Positions 45,058 to 57,480 of a DNA stretch of 64,000 bases are shown piece after piece; the first letter of the stretch is position 1, and every line of letters starts with the position of its first letter. Source of the DNA: Temnopleurus reevesii (Eukaryota > Echinodermata > Echinoidea > Temnopleuroida > Temnopleuridae); contig BQKZ01000115.1 in NCBI GenBank assembly GCA_036244855.1, positions 115,203 to 179,202 on the forward strand, in the 5' to 3' direction. Both the position numbers and the translations under genes were made by a program. The notes beneath the pieces were generated by a model. That model was not told where the DNA came from. It ran no database searches and saw nothing but the letters and a program-made list of their open reading frames with translations.

Positions 45058-46250
45058 TGAAATGGTGGCAATGATAAAACTGCAGTGAGTGCTCCCTCAG
45101 GCTATAAATGCACGGACACTGCATGTGGTTTGAGTTTGGTTCTGGGCTTTAACGTTCGAGTTTATGTTATAAGCTATCGAAATAATGGATTTTGATTGGC
45201 TGAAATACAATCACTTGACAGGTAACATGATAATGGGATAAGCTACTGAATTGGTGGCAATGATGATGCTCCCTGGGACAGTAACTGCACAGACATTGCA
45301 TGGGCGACACTTTAGAATGGGGCCTTTCGTTTAAATCTTATGTAATAAGCTATCGAAATAATTGCGTTTGATTGGCTGAAATACAATCACTCGACAGATT
45401 ACATTATGGCGTGAAAAGCTACTAACTGAAATGGTGGCAATGATAAACCCGCAGTGAACACACCCTGAGGCAATAACTGCACGGACATTGCATGGTATGA
45501 GTTCAGTTCTGGGCTTTTCCGTTCAAGCCTATAATGGCGTTTCTTTGGATGAAGTACAAATCACTGGACAGGTTACGTTGTTGTGTGGTAAGCTCCTGAA
45601 ATGGTACCGATGATAAATCAAAGTGAGCACTCCGTTGAGCATGGTTAATGCGACGGATAATCAGCGTCCAGAACATGTTATTAGCTAGTAAAAGAGCAGC
45701 AACTAATTGGCTGAAATGAAATAATTGTCAACAGGGTATATGTACTTGCCACTGTAATGAGTAAGCTGTACACAACGATGGTGATGATGATGATAAGTTA
45801 GTAGTGAGTCTTGTGGGTTGGAGGGTGGTAAATAATTGCATGGGGACTGGCATAGGCTAAATGAAAGATAGTCAACGTCCAAATACCAGACTTTTCTAGC
45901 AGCATATATGTATAAACCAGTTAAATACCAGGATTTATATCGCTAAAATACAATTACTTAACCGGTACCGTAGTGTGTAAGGTTACTGAAAAAATGACGA
46001 TGAAAAACTTCAAAGTGAGTTATTACTGCAGCAAGAACCTCCCAGAAAGCTACAATGACGACATAGGCGTGTCTCGAACCTGAATTTTACACAAGCTAAT
46101 ACAGAGACGTACTGTCGTAGGTGTGCATAAATATTTACCATGTTTAAAGTCCCTGACATGGTGGTGTGATGAGCCATTGAAAGGCGACAATGATAAATTA
46201 TAAGTAAATACTCCCCCGAGGCTGCGACTCCAAACCGTGTCTGGCAAACC
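45058..46250 (+). repeat. Decayed tandem array, about seven units of 170-215 bp
   Basis: The block GAAATGGTGGCAATGATAAA recurs near 45059, 45249, 45429, 45599, 45775, 45989 and 46176, with increasing divergence. The first four units also share ATTGGCTGAAATACAATCAC, a GACAGGTTAC-like word and ATTGCATGG. The array is most regular at its left end and hard to see at its right. No ORF or promoter is recognised. Confidence 0.85.
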
Positions 46251-46259
46251 TGTGCTTTA

Positions 46260-46389
46260 AGCCCTGGTCACATAGGACCCCGGAAGCAACACTATTCACC
46301 CCGACTCTTTGTTAATTCACAGTTAACTGCCTCAGAACAATGAGTCGGGGTGAATCGTGTTGCTTCCGGGGTCCTATGTGACCGGGGCT
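46260..46389. mobile_element. MITE family F1, copy e
   Basis: 130 bp flanked by TTA at 46257-46259 and 46390-46392, immediately after the 185-bp array. The loop orientation matches copy c, from which it differs at only a few positions. Confidence 0.95.
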
Positions 46390-46532
46390 TTACAAGTTAT
46401 ACTGTTACAGGGCCTACACACTGCTTAAAGGGAATCTGAGGCCCAAAATCATAATTTGCTAGTCGGTAGCATACACAAAATCAACTCCCCTAAACATGTC
46501 ATGGCATTAAAAGCATGAGCATGTTTAGTAAT

Positions 46533-47795
46533 GTTTGTAAAATGTTTAGTTTTAAGATGTTGAACTCTGAAAATTAAACGTTTCTTCTGATAAATTAAAA
46601 AAAGGGCTTGTACGAAACCGAGCTCACAAGTTTAAAATAGAGGAACGTGCACACAAAGAACGCATTCAAGAAACCACGCGCGGAACCTCACTCGGAATGC
46701 TCCGTGCACCGATCGTGAACGAGACGTTCATTTGCTTGTTGAAACTGTTCTTATTTAAACTAGTAACCATCTCATGTCAATCTTTATATTATTTGACCTC
46801 ATTCAGCGTTTGATTGTCGAAAGCAAAAAATAGATAGATAGCGTTGTAGAGTAGTATGTGTAAAATTTCTAACAAGTGACAAGAGCTCCCGGGGGCAAAC
46901 AAAGGGATATGGATCATGGGAGGCCTACGGTAGGGTTGTTTCATTTGTAGGGAATTTATGATTTTAGGCCACTAAAATATTTAAATTGGATCAATCTATA
47001 GATTTTGACAGAGCATGTTGGTGATAAAATATCAATATCTTCGTTTACCTCATTATATACTTTGCAACTTGTGCATAACATCTCAGATTCGGGTACCTGG
47101 CTAAAATCAACTATTATCTTGAGAGACGATATCTATTTGACGAAATAATAATCTCCATTGACAAATGAAAATCAAAGTTTGTTGCGGGTGTACTTAAATT
47201 GTAATATTTTTCTTATCATTATTATCAATTCTATTCATTTCATTCTGAATGTTTTAATTTATTTCTATCTAAATAATTCAAATGCTTGGTCCCAGTTTTG
47301 ATAATGAATTTTAAAGATGAATGCCTAATAATTTTCATTTTTCTCTTTATTAGATATTTCCAAAGTTCTAAGTCTTGGCTTTAACATTCTTTAATATTAG
47401 CAATTACTGTAGCACTCCAATGTGTCGACGACCTGATAGTTGCTTGTGGATATGCTACTAGCCGTTAATCAGTCATAGTCTACCATTATTAAACGGGTAA
47501 ATCAGTTTTGGGAGAGATTGCGCTTTAGACATTTAATGACTTTGTGAGCTGCAGTATAAGTATTACGGCAATGCAGTTTTTCAATAGCAAATTAGAGCAT
47601 GCTAATAGTTTCGACCTGTAAATGGCCTAATTATTGCAGGATAAAAATGACGACATGCGTTGCGCTCCCCAATACAACATTGCTCCACGTACAACATGAG
47701 TGCGAACTCACACGCCGAACACAACACCACCGGTCTCTCCATCCATCCCGCCCTGGTAGGCTGGCGTGTGATTCATTTAGCGCTCAGTAGGAATA
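46533..47795 (+). repeat. Segmental copy A
   Basis: Repeated at 47909-50237. The first 360 bases or so (from GTTTGTAAAATGTTTAG to CTCCCGGGGGCAAAC) are almost identical, the middle is much more diverged, and the last 300 bases are close again. After 47795 the sequence no longer matches copy B. It contains no gene; the 63-codon frames at 47599 and 50042 are the same non-coding stretch in each copy. Confidence 0.95.
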
Positions 47796-47907
47796 CCGTA
47801 TTATCTCGACCATAAGCACCGTTCAACATAACTCTCTTGACAAGCGCCCTCTCTGGTACAAAAATGATCAAGTAAATGAATAGTGATAAGATAATCTTAA
47901 TTACAAT

Positions 47908-47908
47908 N
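47908..47908. other. Single-N assembly join
   Basis: One N separates unique sequence from the start of copy B. Single-N joins often mark contigs abutted without a measured gap. Confidence 0.95.
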
Positions 47909-50237
47909 GTTTGTAAAATGTTTAGTTTTAAGATGTTGAACTCTGAAAATTAAACGTTTCTTCTGATAAATTAAAAAAAGGGCTTGTACGAAACCGAGCT
48001 CACACGTTTAAAATAGAGGAACGTGCACACAAAGAACGCATTCAAGAAACCACGCGCGGAACCTCACTCGGAATGCTCCGTGCACCGATCGTGAACGAGA
48101 CGTTCATTTGCTTGTTGAAACTGTTCTTATTTAAACTAGTAACCATCTCATGTCAATCTTTATATTATTTGACCTCATTCAGCGTTTGATTGTCGAAAGC
48201 AAAAAATAGATAGATAGCGTTGTAGAGTAGTATGTGTAAAATTTCTAACAAGTGACAAGAGCTCCCGGGGGCAAACTAACGGATATGGATTATGGGAGGC
48301 CTAAGGTAGGGTTCTTCCATTTGTAGGGAATTTATGATTTTAGGCCACTAAAATATTTAAATCGGATCGATCTACATTTGAAGATTTTGACAGGGCATGT
48401 TGGTGATAAAATATAGATATCTTTGTTTACCTCATTATATACCTTCCAACTTGTGCACAGCCTTGTAAGATTCAAGCATCTGTCCAAGATTAACTCTCAT
48501 ATTGCGATTTAATTTACATTAATTTGATGGAATAACAATTAAGATTGTCAAATGAAAATAAAAAGTTCGTAAGTTGTCACATAATTTTCTATAATTATTA
48601 TCAATTTCATTTATTGTATTCCGAATTGTTTCAGATTATAAAGGGTGAATGCCTTAATATATTTTTAATTTCTATCAAAGAAAAAAATGGTAAATAATAT
48701 AGGATTTTCCGGCCAAATTCACGCCATTTTCATTTGAATTAATACTTATGCCGTTTAAATCAGGGAAGATCGGTTCTACCGTGTAAATTGTGATTCAATT
48801 TTTATATTTTTTTCATTCGATTGGCTATGTTTGTCACATGTATGTGAGTTATTTTCATTCAATTAAAAAACGAGCCAGTTAGCATTCAAAATAGACAGTG
48901 ATTATTGAAGCGTCATTTCTAGCATTTGGAATTAACGATTAGCATACTTTTTCTGAAAAGTATCATTCAATTTAAGAGAGCAGCTTGATAATGCAAGGGA
49001 ATACAGGAGAAGTGATCAATATGGGTATATTATGAATACACAGAGGAGTCATAAGTGTACATTCTGTGCAGCTTTTGAATAATATATTGAATAATTGAAT
49101 TTACAAAATGTTCACAATTGAATTACCGTTCACTATTCGTTACACAGTCGCATTATGTATTCCTTTCATTCCCTCCTGATTTAAAATGAAATTATGATGA
49201 ATATAAGGAATCACATTTGGCCGATCTTTGTTTCAGTTTATATGGTGGTTGATTAAATTCGATAAGATTTGTTTACGTTGACCATGATAAATGAGAGTAA
49301 AAATGCATTGATCACCTTTTATTGGCTATATATGACAAGAAGTCATAAGAAAACCCCAAAACAAACAAAAGTAAAATAATTCTGAAAAAAAGGGAAACAA
49401 AACGAAGGAAGCAATTAGATATGAATCTTTAACAAATTCTAAACGATTTTAAAAGGGAGAAAACCCTAGGGAACACTGCAAATATACCTAAAATCAATTT
49501 ATAATGCAAATTGTGTCAATATGATTGCTATAAATTGAAGTTGAATGATAAGATCATGCCGTGGCGACAACCGAAACACGATTTGTGCTCAATCGAATGA
49601 CAGCTTCTCAAAATGAGCACATTTCCTATGAATTGAAAAGAAACTATCACTCAATCGAATAAAAAATCTGTATATTTGTAAGCAAGTAAAAGGAATATGA
49701 AACGGTGATATCCCCGGGTAGACGGATTTTCTCGAATTTGTATGAAAAGACAGCTAAACTTCATGTTATAATCGCGATTTTGGCCGGAAAATCCTATACC
49801 AAAGTTCTAAGACTAGTCTTTAACAGTGTTTAATATTAGCAATTACTGAAGCACTCCAATGTGTCGACGACCTGATAGTTGCTTGTGGATATGCTACTAG
49901 TCGCTAATCAGTCATATTCTACCATTATTAAACGGGTAGATGAGTTATGGGAGAGATTGCACTTTAGACATTTAATGACGTTGTGAGCTGCAGTAAAAAA
50001 AAAATATTACGGCAATGCAGTTTTCAATAGCAAATTAGAGCATGCTAATAGTTTCGACCTGTAAATGGCCTAATTATTGCAGGATAAGAATGACGACATG
50101 CGTTGTGCTCCCCGATACAACATTGCTCCACGTACAAAATGAATGCAAACTCACACGCCGCACACAATACCACCCGTCTCTCCATCCATCCCGCCCTGAT
50201 AGGCTGGCGTGTGATTCATTTAGCGCTCAGTAGGAAT
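47909..50237 (+). repeat. Segmental copy B, containing a 1.1-kb TIR element
   Basis: Begins exactly after the N. Same order as copy A, with a 1095-base insertion (48701-49795) before the block CCAAAGTTCTAAG. It may be a true paralogue or the other haplotype of copy A. Confidence 0.95.
48701..49795. mobile_element. Non-autonomous TIR element of 1095 bp, absent from copy A
   Basis: Termini AGGATTTTCCGGCCAAA and TTTGGCCGGAAAATCCT are perfect complements over 17 bases, with TAT/ATA at the junctions. There is no ORF of useful length. The interior carries many copies of a TTCATTCAATT-like word in both orientations (for example near 48819, 48851, 48964, 49592 and 49656), more than expected by chance. 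These might be transposase binding sites. Copy A at about 47355-47370 is the uninterrupted site. The superfamily is not recognised. Confidence 0.85.
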
Positions 50238-50835
50238 AACGACTGATTGACATTTTCAAAGAAACGATAGAATACGTACGAAAATCGTATTCTAATTTGG
50301 TTCACAGATATATCTAGGCATGTAAATCAATTTGTGAATACATCAGCTCGTTTCACATCAATTTCTGCACCCCATTACAAACCTATACCTTAAACGTTTC
50401 GTTCGTTGCGCATGATTTGCCAAATACCCCCTTTCCTCACTTCTTTTTGTCCTCCCATCAATTTGGGAGGTATCTACCTGTTTGTGTTTTTATTTGTACT
50501 TCTTGCCAAATCTATCCCCCATAATAGGTTAATATCTTCATTAGATAGCTAATTATAACGTGTGGTTATCGATGATACTTAAAACAGGTATGTGGTTTAG
50601 TATAAATAGAAGCAAGCATTACAACTCCCGCATGAACAAAATAAGCAATATACAATGGGAAATAGAATTTTAATTTGTAAAAATCCATTTTCTTAAACTA
50701 TCTCTATGTTCACATCTTGAGTAGATAGCTGTAAGTGATTCTTCAGAAATCATCATTTGGGGGTCATTTACATAATTCTTATCTGAGGTTTATTACATGC
50801 TCCAATTTTTAAGGGATATCTGTTTTGTTATTGTA

Positions 50836-50836
<1 letters not shown>

Positions 50837-50874
<38 letters not shown>

Positions 50875-50925
50875 GTGTATGTGTGCGTGTGCGTGTGTGC
50901 GTGTATTCGTATGTGTGTGTGGGTG
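50837..50925. repeat. GT dinucleotide microsatellite with interruptions
   Basis: Pure GT to about 50870, then GT with GC and TA interruptions. Confidence 0.95.
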
Positions 50926-51030
50926 GCTTCTTTGTACTTTGGAGGCCGGGTTGCATGAGCTAATCGAAGGGAATGATGGTACAGGATCGTCAGTTTGCCG
51001 TCACTTTTCACTTGAGCTAACATCGTACAA

Positions 51031-51255
51031 GATCCATGTCGATCATTGAAAAATGGTTTGGGGATATTTCAGCACAATCCCAGGGGTCTACACACAATAG
51101 CCAGTGTGCGCTTTGTTTACCGTGTCTAAGCACGTGGCTTGGGCTGTATAATCCCCACCTTCAGAATTACTGCAACACAAAAAGGGTTAATAAAAGTTAT
51201 ACACCCTGTAGTTGGTAGAGCAAAACTATACTGATACGTGGCTCGCCACAAGCCT
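51031..51255 (+). repeat. Dispersed repeat, copy ending at a single N
   Basis: Starts AAGATCCATGTCGATCATTG and ends CGCCACAAGCCT at the N (51256). Matches 51459-51707 in the same orientation; the partner has about 30 extra bases. The third, diverged copy is at 41390-41775. Confidence 0.9.
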
Positions 51256-51256
51256 N
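51256..51256. other. Single-N assembly join
   Basis: Lies exactly where the first copy of the repeat stops. The second copy continues CAAGCCTGCTTCAGG. Confidence 0.95.
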
Positions 51257-51458
51257 CCCCCCGCATTGCACTTCCCTCCTAACGGGTCTAATATGTGCTT
51301 CCGTCTAACATATTTCTTTTTCTAACTTTAGGCTAGTTCAAAAATATGTAACTGTAGTTTATTTGGTACAGCAAAGATGGACATTTGGGTTACTATTTAA
51401 TTCGTCATATAAATTCCAAGGAAATAAGGTTTTCGTGTTATTGTCACATTGATATTGT

Positions 51459-51707
51459 ATAAGATCCATGTCGATCATTGACAAATGATTTGGGAGTATT
51501 TTAGCACAATTTAATACCTCTCTGGCAGGTGCTCAGGGGGTACACACAGTAACCAGAGTGCGCTTTGTTTACAGTGTCTAAGCACGTGGCTTGGGCTGTA
51601 TCATCCCCACATTCAGAATTACTGCAACACAAAAAGGGTTAATAAAAGTTATACACCCTGTAGTTGATAGAGCAAAACTATACTGATACGTGGCTCGCCA
51701 CAAGCCT
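51459..51707 (+). repeat. Dispersed repeat, second copy
   Basis: Partner of 51031-51255. Both end with the same CTGATACGTGGCTCGCCACA palindromic stretch. Confidence 0.9.
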
Positions 51708-51982
51708 GCTTCAGGGCTGATATAGTTCGGAGGAAATGATTTCCTAAATAAAGATTGGATAGAAACTCACAATGAGTTGTTCAAAATGCTGCAAGACCCG
51801 TCACATACTAAGCAAGTGATATTAATGAAAAACGTGACTTGAAATCTAATAGCCTATGAGGGGATTTAAAGGAGCCATAAGTAGAGGAGTTCATGATCCC
51901 CCATAACATTTTATACTTGGGTAGGAAATTGTCGAAGGCTTTTCTGCCTAAACTTTTTAAGAAATTGTACAGCGACAAAAAT

Positions 51983-52204
51983 GCATTATGATTACCCTGG
52001 GTTTCATCTCATCGCCACTAGTGGCTGGGTTAAGCATCTCATTGAATGAATATTCCTCCCGGTACCCGTTCCCCTCACCTATTTTGAGTGAAGCAAAATG
52101 TGCAAGTTTATTTTTGCCAAAGGAAATTAGCGCCATTGGGTAAGATTTGAACCGCGACTGCCTGGTATGAAGGCGATAGTAAAAACCACAACACCATGCC
52201 GCTT
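51983..52204 (-). mobile_element. tRNA-derived SINE family A, minus-strand copy
   Basis: On the minus strand, GGCATGGTGTTGTGGTTTT and GCGGTTCAAATCTTACCC form the tRNA-like head, then GGCGCTAATTTCCTTTGGC and AGGGGAACGGGTACCGGGAG. It is diverged from the copy at 29906 and the tail is reduced. Confidence 0.8.
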
Positions 52205-54080
52205 GAAAAAAAAAATAGTTCAAGTTTTTTAATCAGAATATTCCATCGGGTCTGTGCAAGAATGGCGCTAGCTTCATTTATTTTGTACACTGATAGCGTA
52301 ATTCTGACACAGACCCAAACGATGAGATCCCATTTCTGGTATACATTATGATAATCATAATTATCAATTCCAGGTCAGCCCTCATTTTCTTTGCAGTAAT
52401 TCATAAATCCTTTTTAGATATGAATGATAACAAGACCAACTCTCAATTTCAGATGAATAATCGAATTTACAATGCACAAGCTACAACCGATTTCTCTACC
52501 TTTTGTTAAGCAGTTGCCTCATTTTACTCTTTAGTTACCATTAATCTTATCTGCTAAGAACATCATTAAATCATGTGACAAATGTATTTACACTCCCATA
52601 CTATCCTACTCACTCTTCATTTACTCCCACACCGTCGCTTTAACGCCCACACTTTACAACTATACACCCGCGCACCCAAACTATGATAGTGAACATCTCA
52701 TTTTGCTTCATCAGTTCATGTGACCGCCCTATTACACTCGCGCACGACCCGGTTTGTATATGAACTCGCTAAATTACATAAAATGCTGATCTGCTCGTGG
52801 CACACTTGCGAATCTACACCAATCAGAACAAAAGAACACATTACGAAAGAACATATAAAATGTACAATAATGTACCTTGCGACACTGAAGCAACCTTGGG
52901 TGTAATAATGCATCTTTTACTAAATCTGCAAGTGCAATATTGCATATAGGTTCAACGATGTGCGTTCCCTTCGGAAAGCAATATTTACAAAATATTTTAA
53001 AAACAAAATGGTTGTTGGGTACTAACCTACGCTAGAATCCAAGAGCGATGGCAAGACAGGTTATGAAAGTAGGTCAAATTATTAGCTTGATGCTAACAGA
53101 AATTTGAATGTCCTAATATTCGCTAGTCAATCCCACAACTTCCGCGGGTCTTTTAATTAATATTTTGTATTAAAAAAATATTTTTAAAAAAATATGGCAA
53201 CGTCGTGAAAAAGATGCAATATTGTCCATTTATTGACAAGAGTAGTATTGCACCCTAGAAAATGAACCAATTATTGCTATTAATTTCCACCTCTAAATGT
53301 GCAAAGTTGCACCTTTGTTTCCAAGAGTGTGGTTGGTCTAGAAAAGGTTATTTAGGTCAAGTAGAAAATGGTGTGATCTCATTTTAGTGCAGTGTTTGAA
53401 GTATAATTATTGAAAAAACTGAGACCGATTTGGCTTGATGAAACTAAAATCTATTTCGCCTCATTAAAACCCCATATCGAGACGCTCAAGTGCCACATGT
53501 TATTCCTCGAGTGCGAGATTATAGTTCACGTTTATTATTACTCAGTCAATAGCAGACACTACCAACATTGTCGATGCCCCAGATACGCGTTTATTCTCGA
53601 ACATTTAAGAGCATCCGTTGGGGGGGAAACCTGCATTAAGTACTGCACTTCTTGTTATGTGTTCGTAGACCTTTCTCTTCACTGTCAATATTCCCGATGA
53701 ACCCACTTATTTTCAATCACTAATACCTCATTTTCATCTTTCAATATGCTATTCACATTCCTGCGAATTTCACCGATTTTCCTTGGCCTGATATCACAAT
53801 CGTTGCATGCATCTGCCTTTTGCATTGTTGTACATACCGGTAATGGATTTGGCGTGATTGAGATTGGATGCAGTTTATTATATAAGTGTTATTGATCATT
53901 ACAACTATTTCTGTCGATATGACGCATTTTCTCTTAATTTCCATAAGCTCTATATAGCACACATTTCCAATTCCTTCTTCTCTCCCCGTACCGTATGATT
54001 TGTTTTTGCTTGTTCTCCTTCACTGTCCGCTTCTCTTCTTCATTTCCTCATCCTCCTGCTGCTGCTTCTCCTTCTCCTGC
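52205..54080. other. No gene recognised
   Basis: AT-rich sequence. A 96-codon frame at 53410-53700 has several cysteines, but no splice-site pair or family resemblance convinced me. Confidence 0.45.
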
Positions 54081-54321
54081 TCCTCCCTCTTCTTCTTCTT
54101 CTTTTTCATCATCATCATCATCTTCTTCTTCTTCTTCTTCTTCTTCTAAAAAAATATCCTTTTCATCCTCCTAACCTTTCATCTTCTAGATATTTTTCCG
54201 TGTGTCAAATCTTCTTCGTGTGCGTTCCCTCCGTTTTATCATTTAAATACTTGACCAACTTGTTCTCTTTAGTTATTCTTTTTTTCTTGTTCTTTCTTGC
54301 TCTCTCTCCCCCTCCTTCTCT

Positions 54322-54383
<62 letters not shown>

Positions 54384-55045
54384 CTCTCTTTCTCTTTCAT
54401 TCTCTGTCCTAATCCTGAACGCTTCGCTCCTTTTGTTGGTCGATTCCAGTGAATCTCCACAAGCATCTATCTCCCCACCAGGCACTACATAAAAACACTT
54501 GCCGTGATCTCTTGACACCAACCCTCCTCCCGTAACTCTAACCCCTCCGAACGAGAGCTAAGACATTAGGGAAGAAACAAGAACTTTTTCATCTTATTTT
54601 TCTTCTTCTCCTTCTTCATCATCATCGTCTTGTTAACAATTCTCCTTTTCATCCTCCTAACCTTTCATCTTCTTCTTGATATCTTTCCGTGTGTCAGATC
54701 TTCTTCGTGTGCGTTCCCTCCGTTTTATTTACAATCTTGACCAACTTGTTCTCTTTCTTTCCTTTTCTTTCTCTCGTTCTTTCTTGCCCCCTCCTCTTCC
54801 TTCTCTCTCTTTCTCTCTCTCTCTCTCTCTTTCTCTCTCACTATCTTCCTCTTTCATTTTCTGTCTAAATCCCGAAAACTTTGCACCCTTTTGTTGGTCA
54901 ATCCCCAGGGAATCTCCACGAGCATCTATCTCCCCACCAGGCACTACATAAAAACACTTGCCGTGATCTCTTGACGCTGGCCCTCCTCCCGTAACCCTAA
55001 CCCCTCCGAACGAGAGCAAAGACATTAGGGAAGAAACAAGAACCG
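54081..55045 (+). repeat. Tandem duplication, unit about 460-486 bp, with CT and TTC tracts
   Basis: Both units contain CTTTTCATCCTCCTAACC, TTCCGTGTGTCA, CTTCGTGTGCGTTCCCTCC, a CT microsatellite, TTTTGTTGGTC, CAGGCACTACATAAAAACAC and CCTCCGAACGAGAGC, in the same order. The CT tract differs in length, which accounts for the unequal spacing. All long frames across this region are low-complexity. Confidence 0.9.
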
Positions 55046-55091
55046 GGCAGCGAGTGTCCATCTCCCTATGCATCGGGTAGGCTTCAAGGTT

Positions 55092-55265
55092 CCGGGCACA
55101 CCAAACACGGCACGGCATAACGACACGGTATTTACGGCATATGTCTCCCATGTGATTGGCCAATGATTGAATATCCTCTGCGCGGAAGAGCGCGCTGACC
55201 AATGACAACCACGATACTGCATAAATACCATGCCGTTATGCCGTACCGTGTTTGGTGTGCCCGGG
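55092..55265. mobile_element. MITE family F9 (about 174 bp)
   Basis: CCGGGCACACCAAACACGG at the left, CCGTGTTTGGTGTGCCCGG at the right, then ACGGCATAACG/CGTTATGCCGT and an inner CCAATGA pair. The match is near-perfect, suggesting a recent insertion. Confidence 0.85.
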
Positions 55266-56510
55266 CCATGTCTAATCGATCCGCTTCGGCATGTCGGTCG
55301 CGCAGTTCAGCCGATTACGCGGAAAATCTATCCGCTGGCTCTTAAAATAGGAATGAAATTGTCAGCACTTTTTAATGACTGGAAACCCTATACGTAACGA
55401 TGCCAATTTAGTGATCATCTTTTCCCTATTATTGGTTTTACATAACGGCATGCAGTGACCTTATTTTGTTTTTGCGGTATTGCACTTGACGATATGCTGA
55501 ACTTTTTATCAAATCATGTGAAGAAAGCAAGATATTGTTAAGGAATCTCTTGCCTTCTTCATGATTGTATTTTGTAGATTTTGCCATTATTATATTTATC
55601 CATGACTGTATAATTGTTTCGTAAACCTAATTTTTGAAGAGTTCCATTGAAGAAAATATAGTTTAAATCATAAATTGTTGAATATAATTGTATATTGTTT
55701 AATGCATAAAAAAGGCAATAATACTCAGTCATATATATAAGTATATCAAAACTAGTTTAAATTGCATTCACGATCTCTTTTGTACCAGTTAAAAGGAAAT
55801 GTGTATTAGGCCAACATTTTCAACTTCATATCTTTATTAATCTTGAATTATAAATGTTCTTCAGATTCATTTGGTAAGATTTTTCGATTTGCAACTCCAA
55901 CTTTGTGAACGTGCATAGAAATTCATTTCTAGACTCGAACAATGTCTCTAAATCTGAGGAAAAAAAACATTTCTCGTACACAAACAGGCAAAGTAGGACA
56001 AATTCGGGCAAATTTTGTGATGCGTATCGTAATGTGAACACGTAGGAAGTCGGGGGTTTGCATGGAAATTGTATTCCGAGTTGGACAATTGACATCAAAT
56101 TGAATTATACACATTTTCTGAATCAATGAATCTGTCAGCGAACTCAGTCGATAGAATTATACGAGAAATGTAGAGCTCTATTGAACTAAGCTATACGATA
56201 AAAATATGTTTACACGTTGAAAACAAAGTGCATATAACAGGGAAAAATAGGGCGTATATCAAAACTGTTGTGACGTTTTAGGCATCGGTATTATGTAAGT
56301 TAAAATTTGATTTATCACCAAATAATGTTGTATTGACAGATGTCGAGTAGATGTCGACTGAGGAGACTTTACTTCTCATGTATTGTAGTTTCTGGCTGCG
56401 CAAATTAGGACATCGAAGCTATCTCGGTCTGTGCCCTCAAACTAGTGCATCGAAGTAATTAAATTCGGTCGCAAAATTCAATGAGTATTCATTTCAGAGA
56501 AAAATTTAGT
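55266..56510. other. No gene recognised
   Basis: AT-rich sequence without shared repeats. Confidence 0.5.
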
Positions 56511-56764
56511 TTTACGGCGTGTATCATTCAAATTTGAATATTCAAAGCCCCGGTGACATATGGCCCCGGAAGCAATATGATTCAACACGACTCTTTGTTC
56601 CGAGGCAGCTAACTGTAAATTAACAAAGAGTCGTGTTGAATCGTGTTGCTTCCGGGCCTCTATGTGACCGGGGCCTTAGCCAGGGGAAGAAGATAGAGAA
56701 AGAGAATCGACCTTTATTGTAACCATCCGAAATATGCAACAGGGGACTCGAACCTGCAGAACAA
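56511..56764 (-). mobile_element. tRNA-derived SINE family C, copy c, interrupted by F1
   Basis: Plus-strand reading GGCGTGTATCATTCAAATTT, then an F1 element, then GCCAGGGGAAGAAGATAGAG and GGGGACTCGAACCTGCAG (complement of the B box). It matches 29609-29820 on both sides of the insert. Confidence 0.85.
56546..56675. mobile_element. MITE family F1, copy f, nested in a SINE
   Basis: AGCCCCGGTGACATATGGCC at the left, GTGACCGGGGCC at the right, followed by TTA. The uninterrupted SINE reads AATATTTACGCCAG here, so the target again includes TTA; the left duplicate is mutated to TCA. Confidence 0.9.
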
Positions 56765-57142
56765 GAAGAAGTTATACAATTTTCTTTTCTTTTTTCGTCG
56801 TTTATTCATCGAATGCTGGTGTAAACTGACTCGTATCTGAACAAGGTGTAGGCGTTTTTAGTAATGTCAAGGGCGTTGATCATGACCATGAATTTGAACA
56901 CCGTAAAGAGCATTCATCCTTGCACACGCCTTGTCCTTCGGTTGATGCAAATGAATGTTTTATTTCTTTTTTCCCACAAATTTGAATATCTAGATCATCA
57001 AAGTTAACACGCTTGTCTGAAATTCTCCTTGACTTTTTTTTATTATGAATAAACAAAGCTTTGCCATTTTCGGTCGACCTCTTGTAATGTCATGATCTGG
57101 GTGTTCGGTTTGATGCTTTACATTCTACGTCGAATCGGGTTT

Positions 57143-57480
57143 AAAGGTAGAATACTTTTTTTGCAGCCTAAAATTTGAATTTCCAAGATTGATGTGTTAT
57201 GTTGAAGATTACTAAATGTTAGAACTTATCACCAATCAATTAAGCACAAAGATTGATCATGATAGGCGCATTTATAGTTATTTCAATAATAAATCTTCTA
57301 TTCGGGCACCGAACTAATTCACCGTACGTTCAAAATTCAAAACAGCCGTTAACCCCTCGTTGACCAATAGCGCAAGCGTCTCTCTCGGCATGTTCAGTGC
57401 GTATTCTGCATGGCGTGGCAGTGTATTGAAGTGCGCACTGTATGTGCTCTTATGTTTTGGGTGTGTGTGTGTGTGTGTGT
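57143..57480 (+). repeat. Dispersed repeat F16, copy b
   Basis: Starts TTAAAGGTAGAATAC and ends in a GT microsatellite (57462-57480). Inverted partner of 36800-37170. Confidence 0.75.

Noticed and set aside
47599..47790. 63-codon frame conserved with 50042-50233
   Set aside because: Both are the same segmental repeat. Conservation follows from duplication, and the older copy at 44 kb does not keep the frame.
54729..55208. 159-codon minus-strand frame with a Glu/Arg-rich stretch
   Set aside because: The charged part is the CT microsatellite read on the other strand, the rest lies in a tandem duplication, and its N-terminal end is MITE F9.
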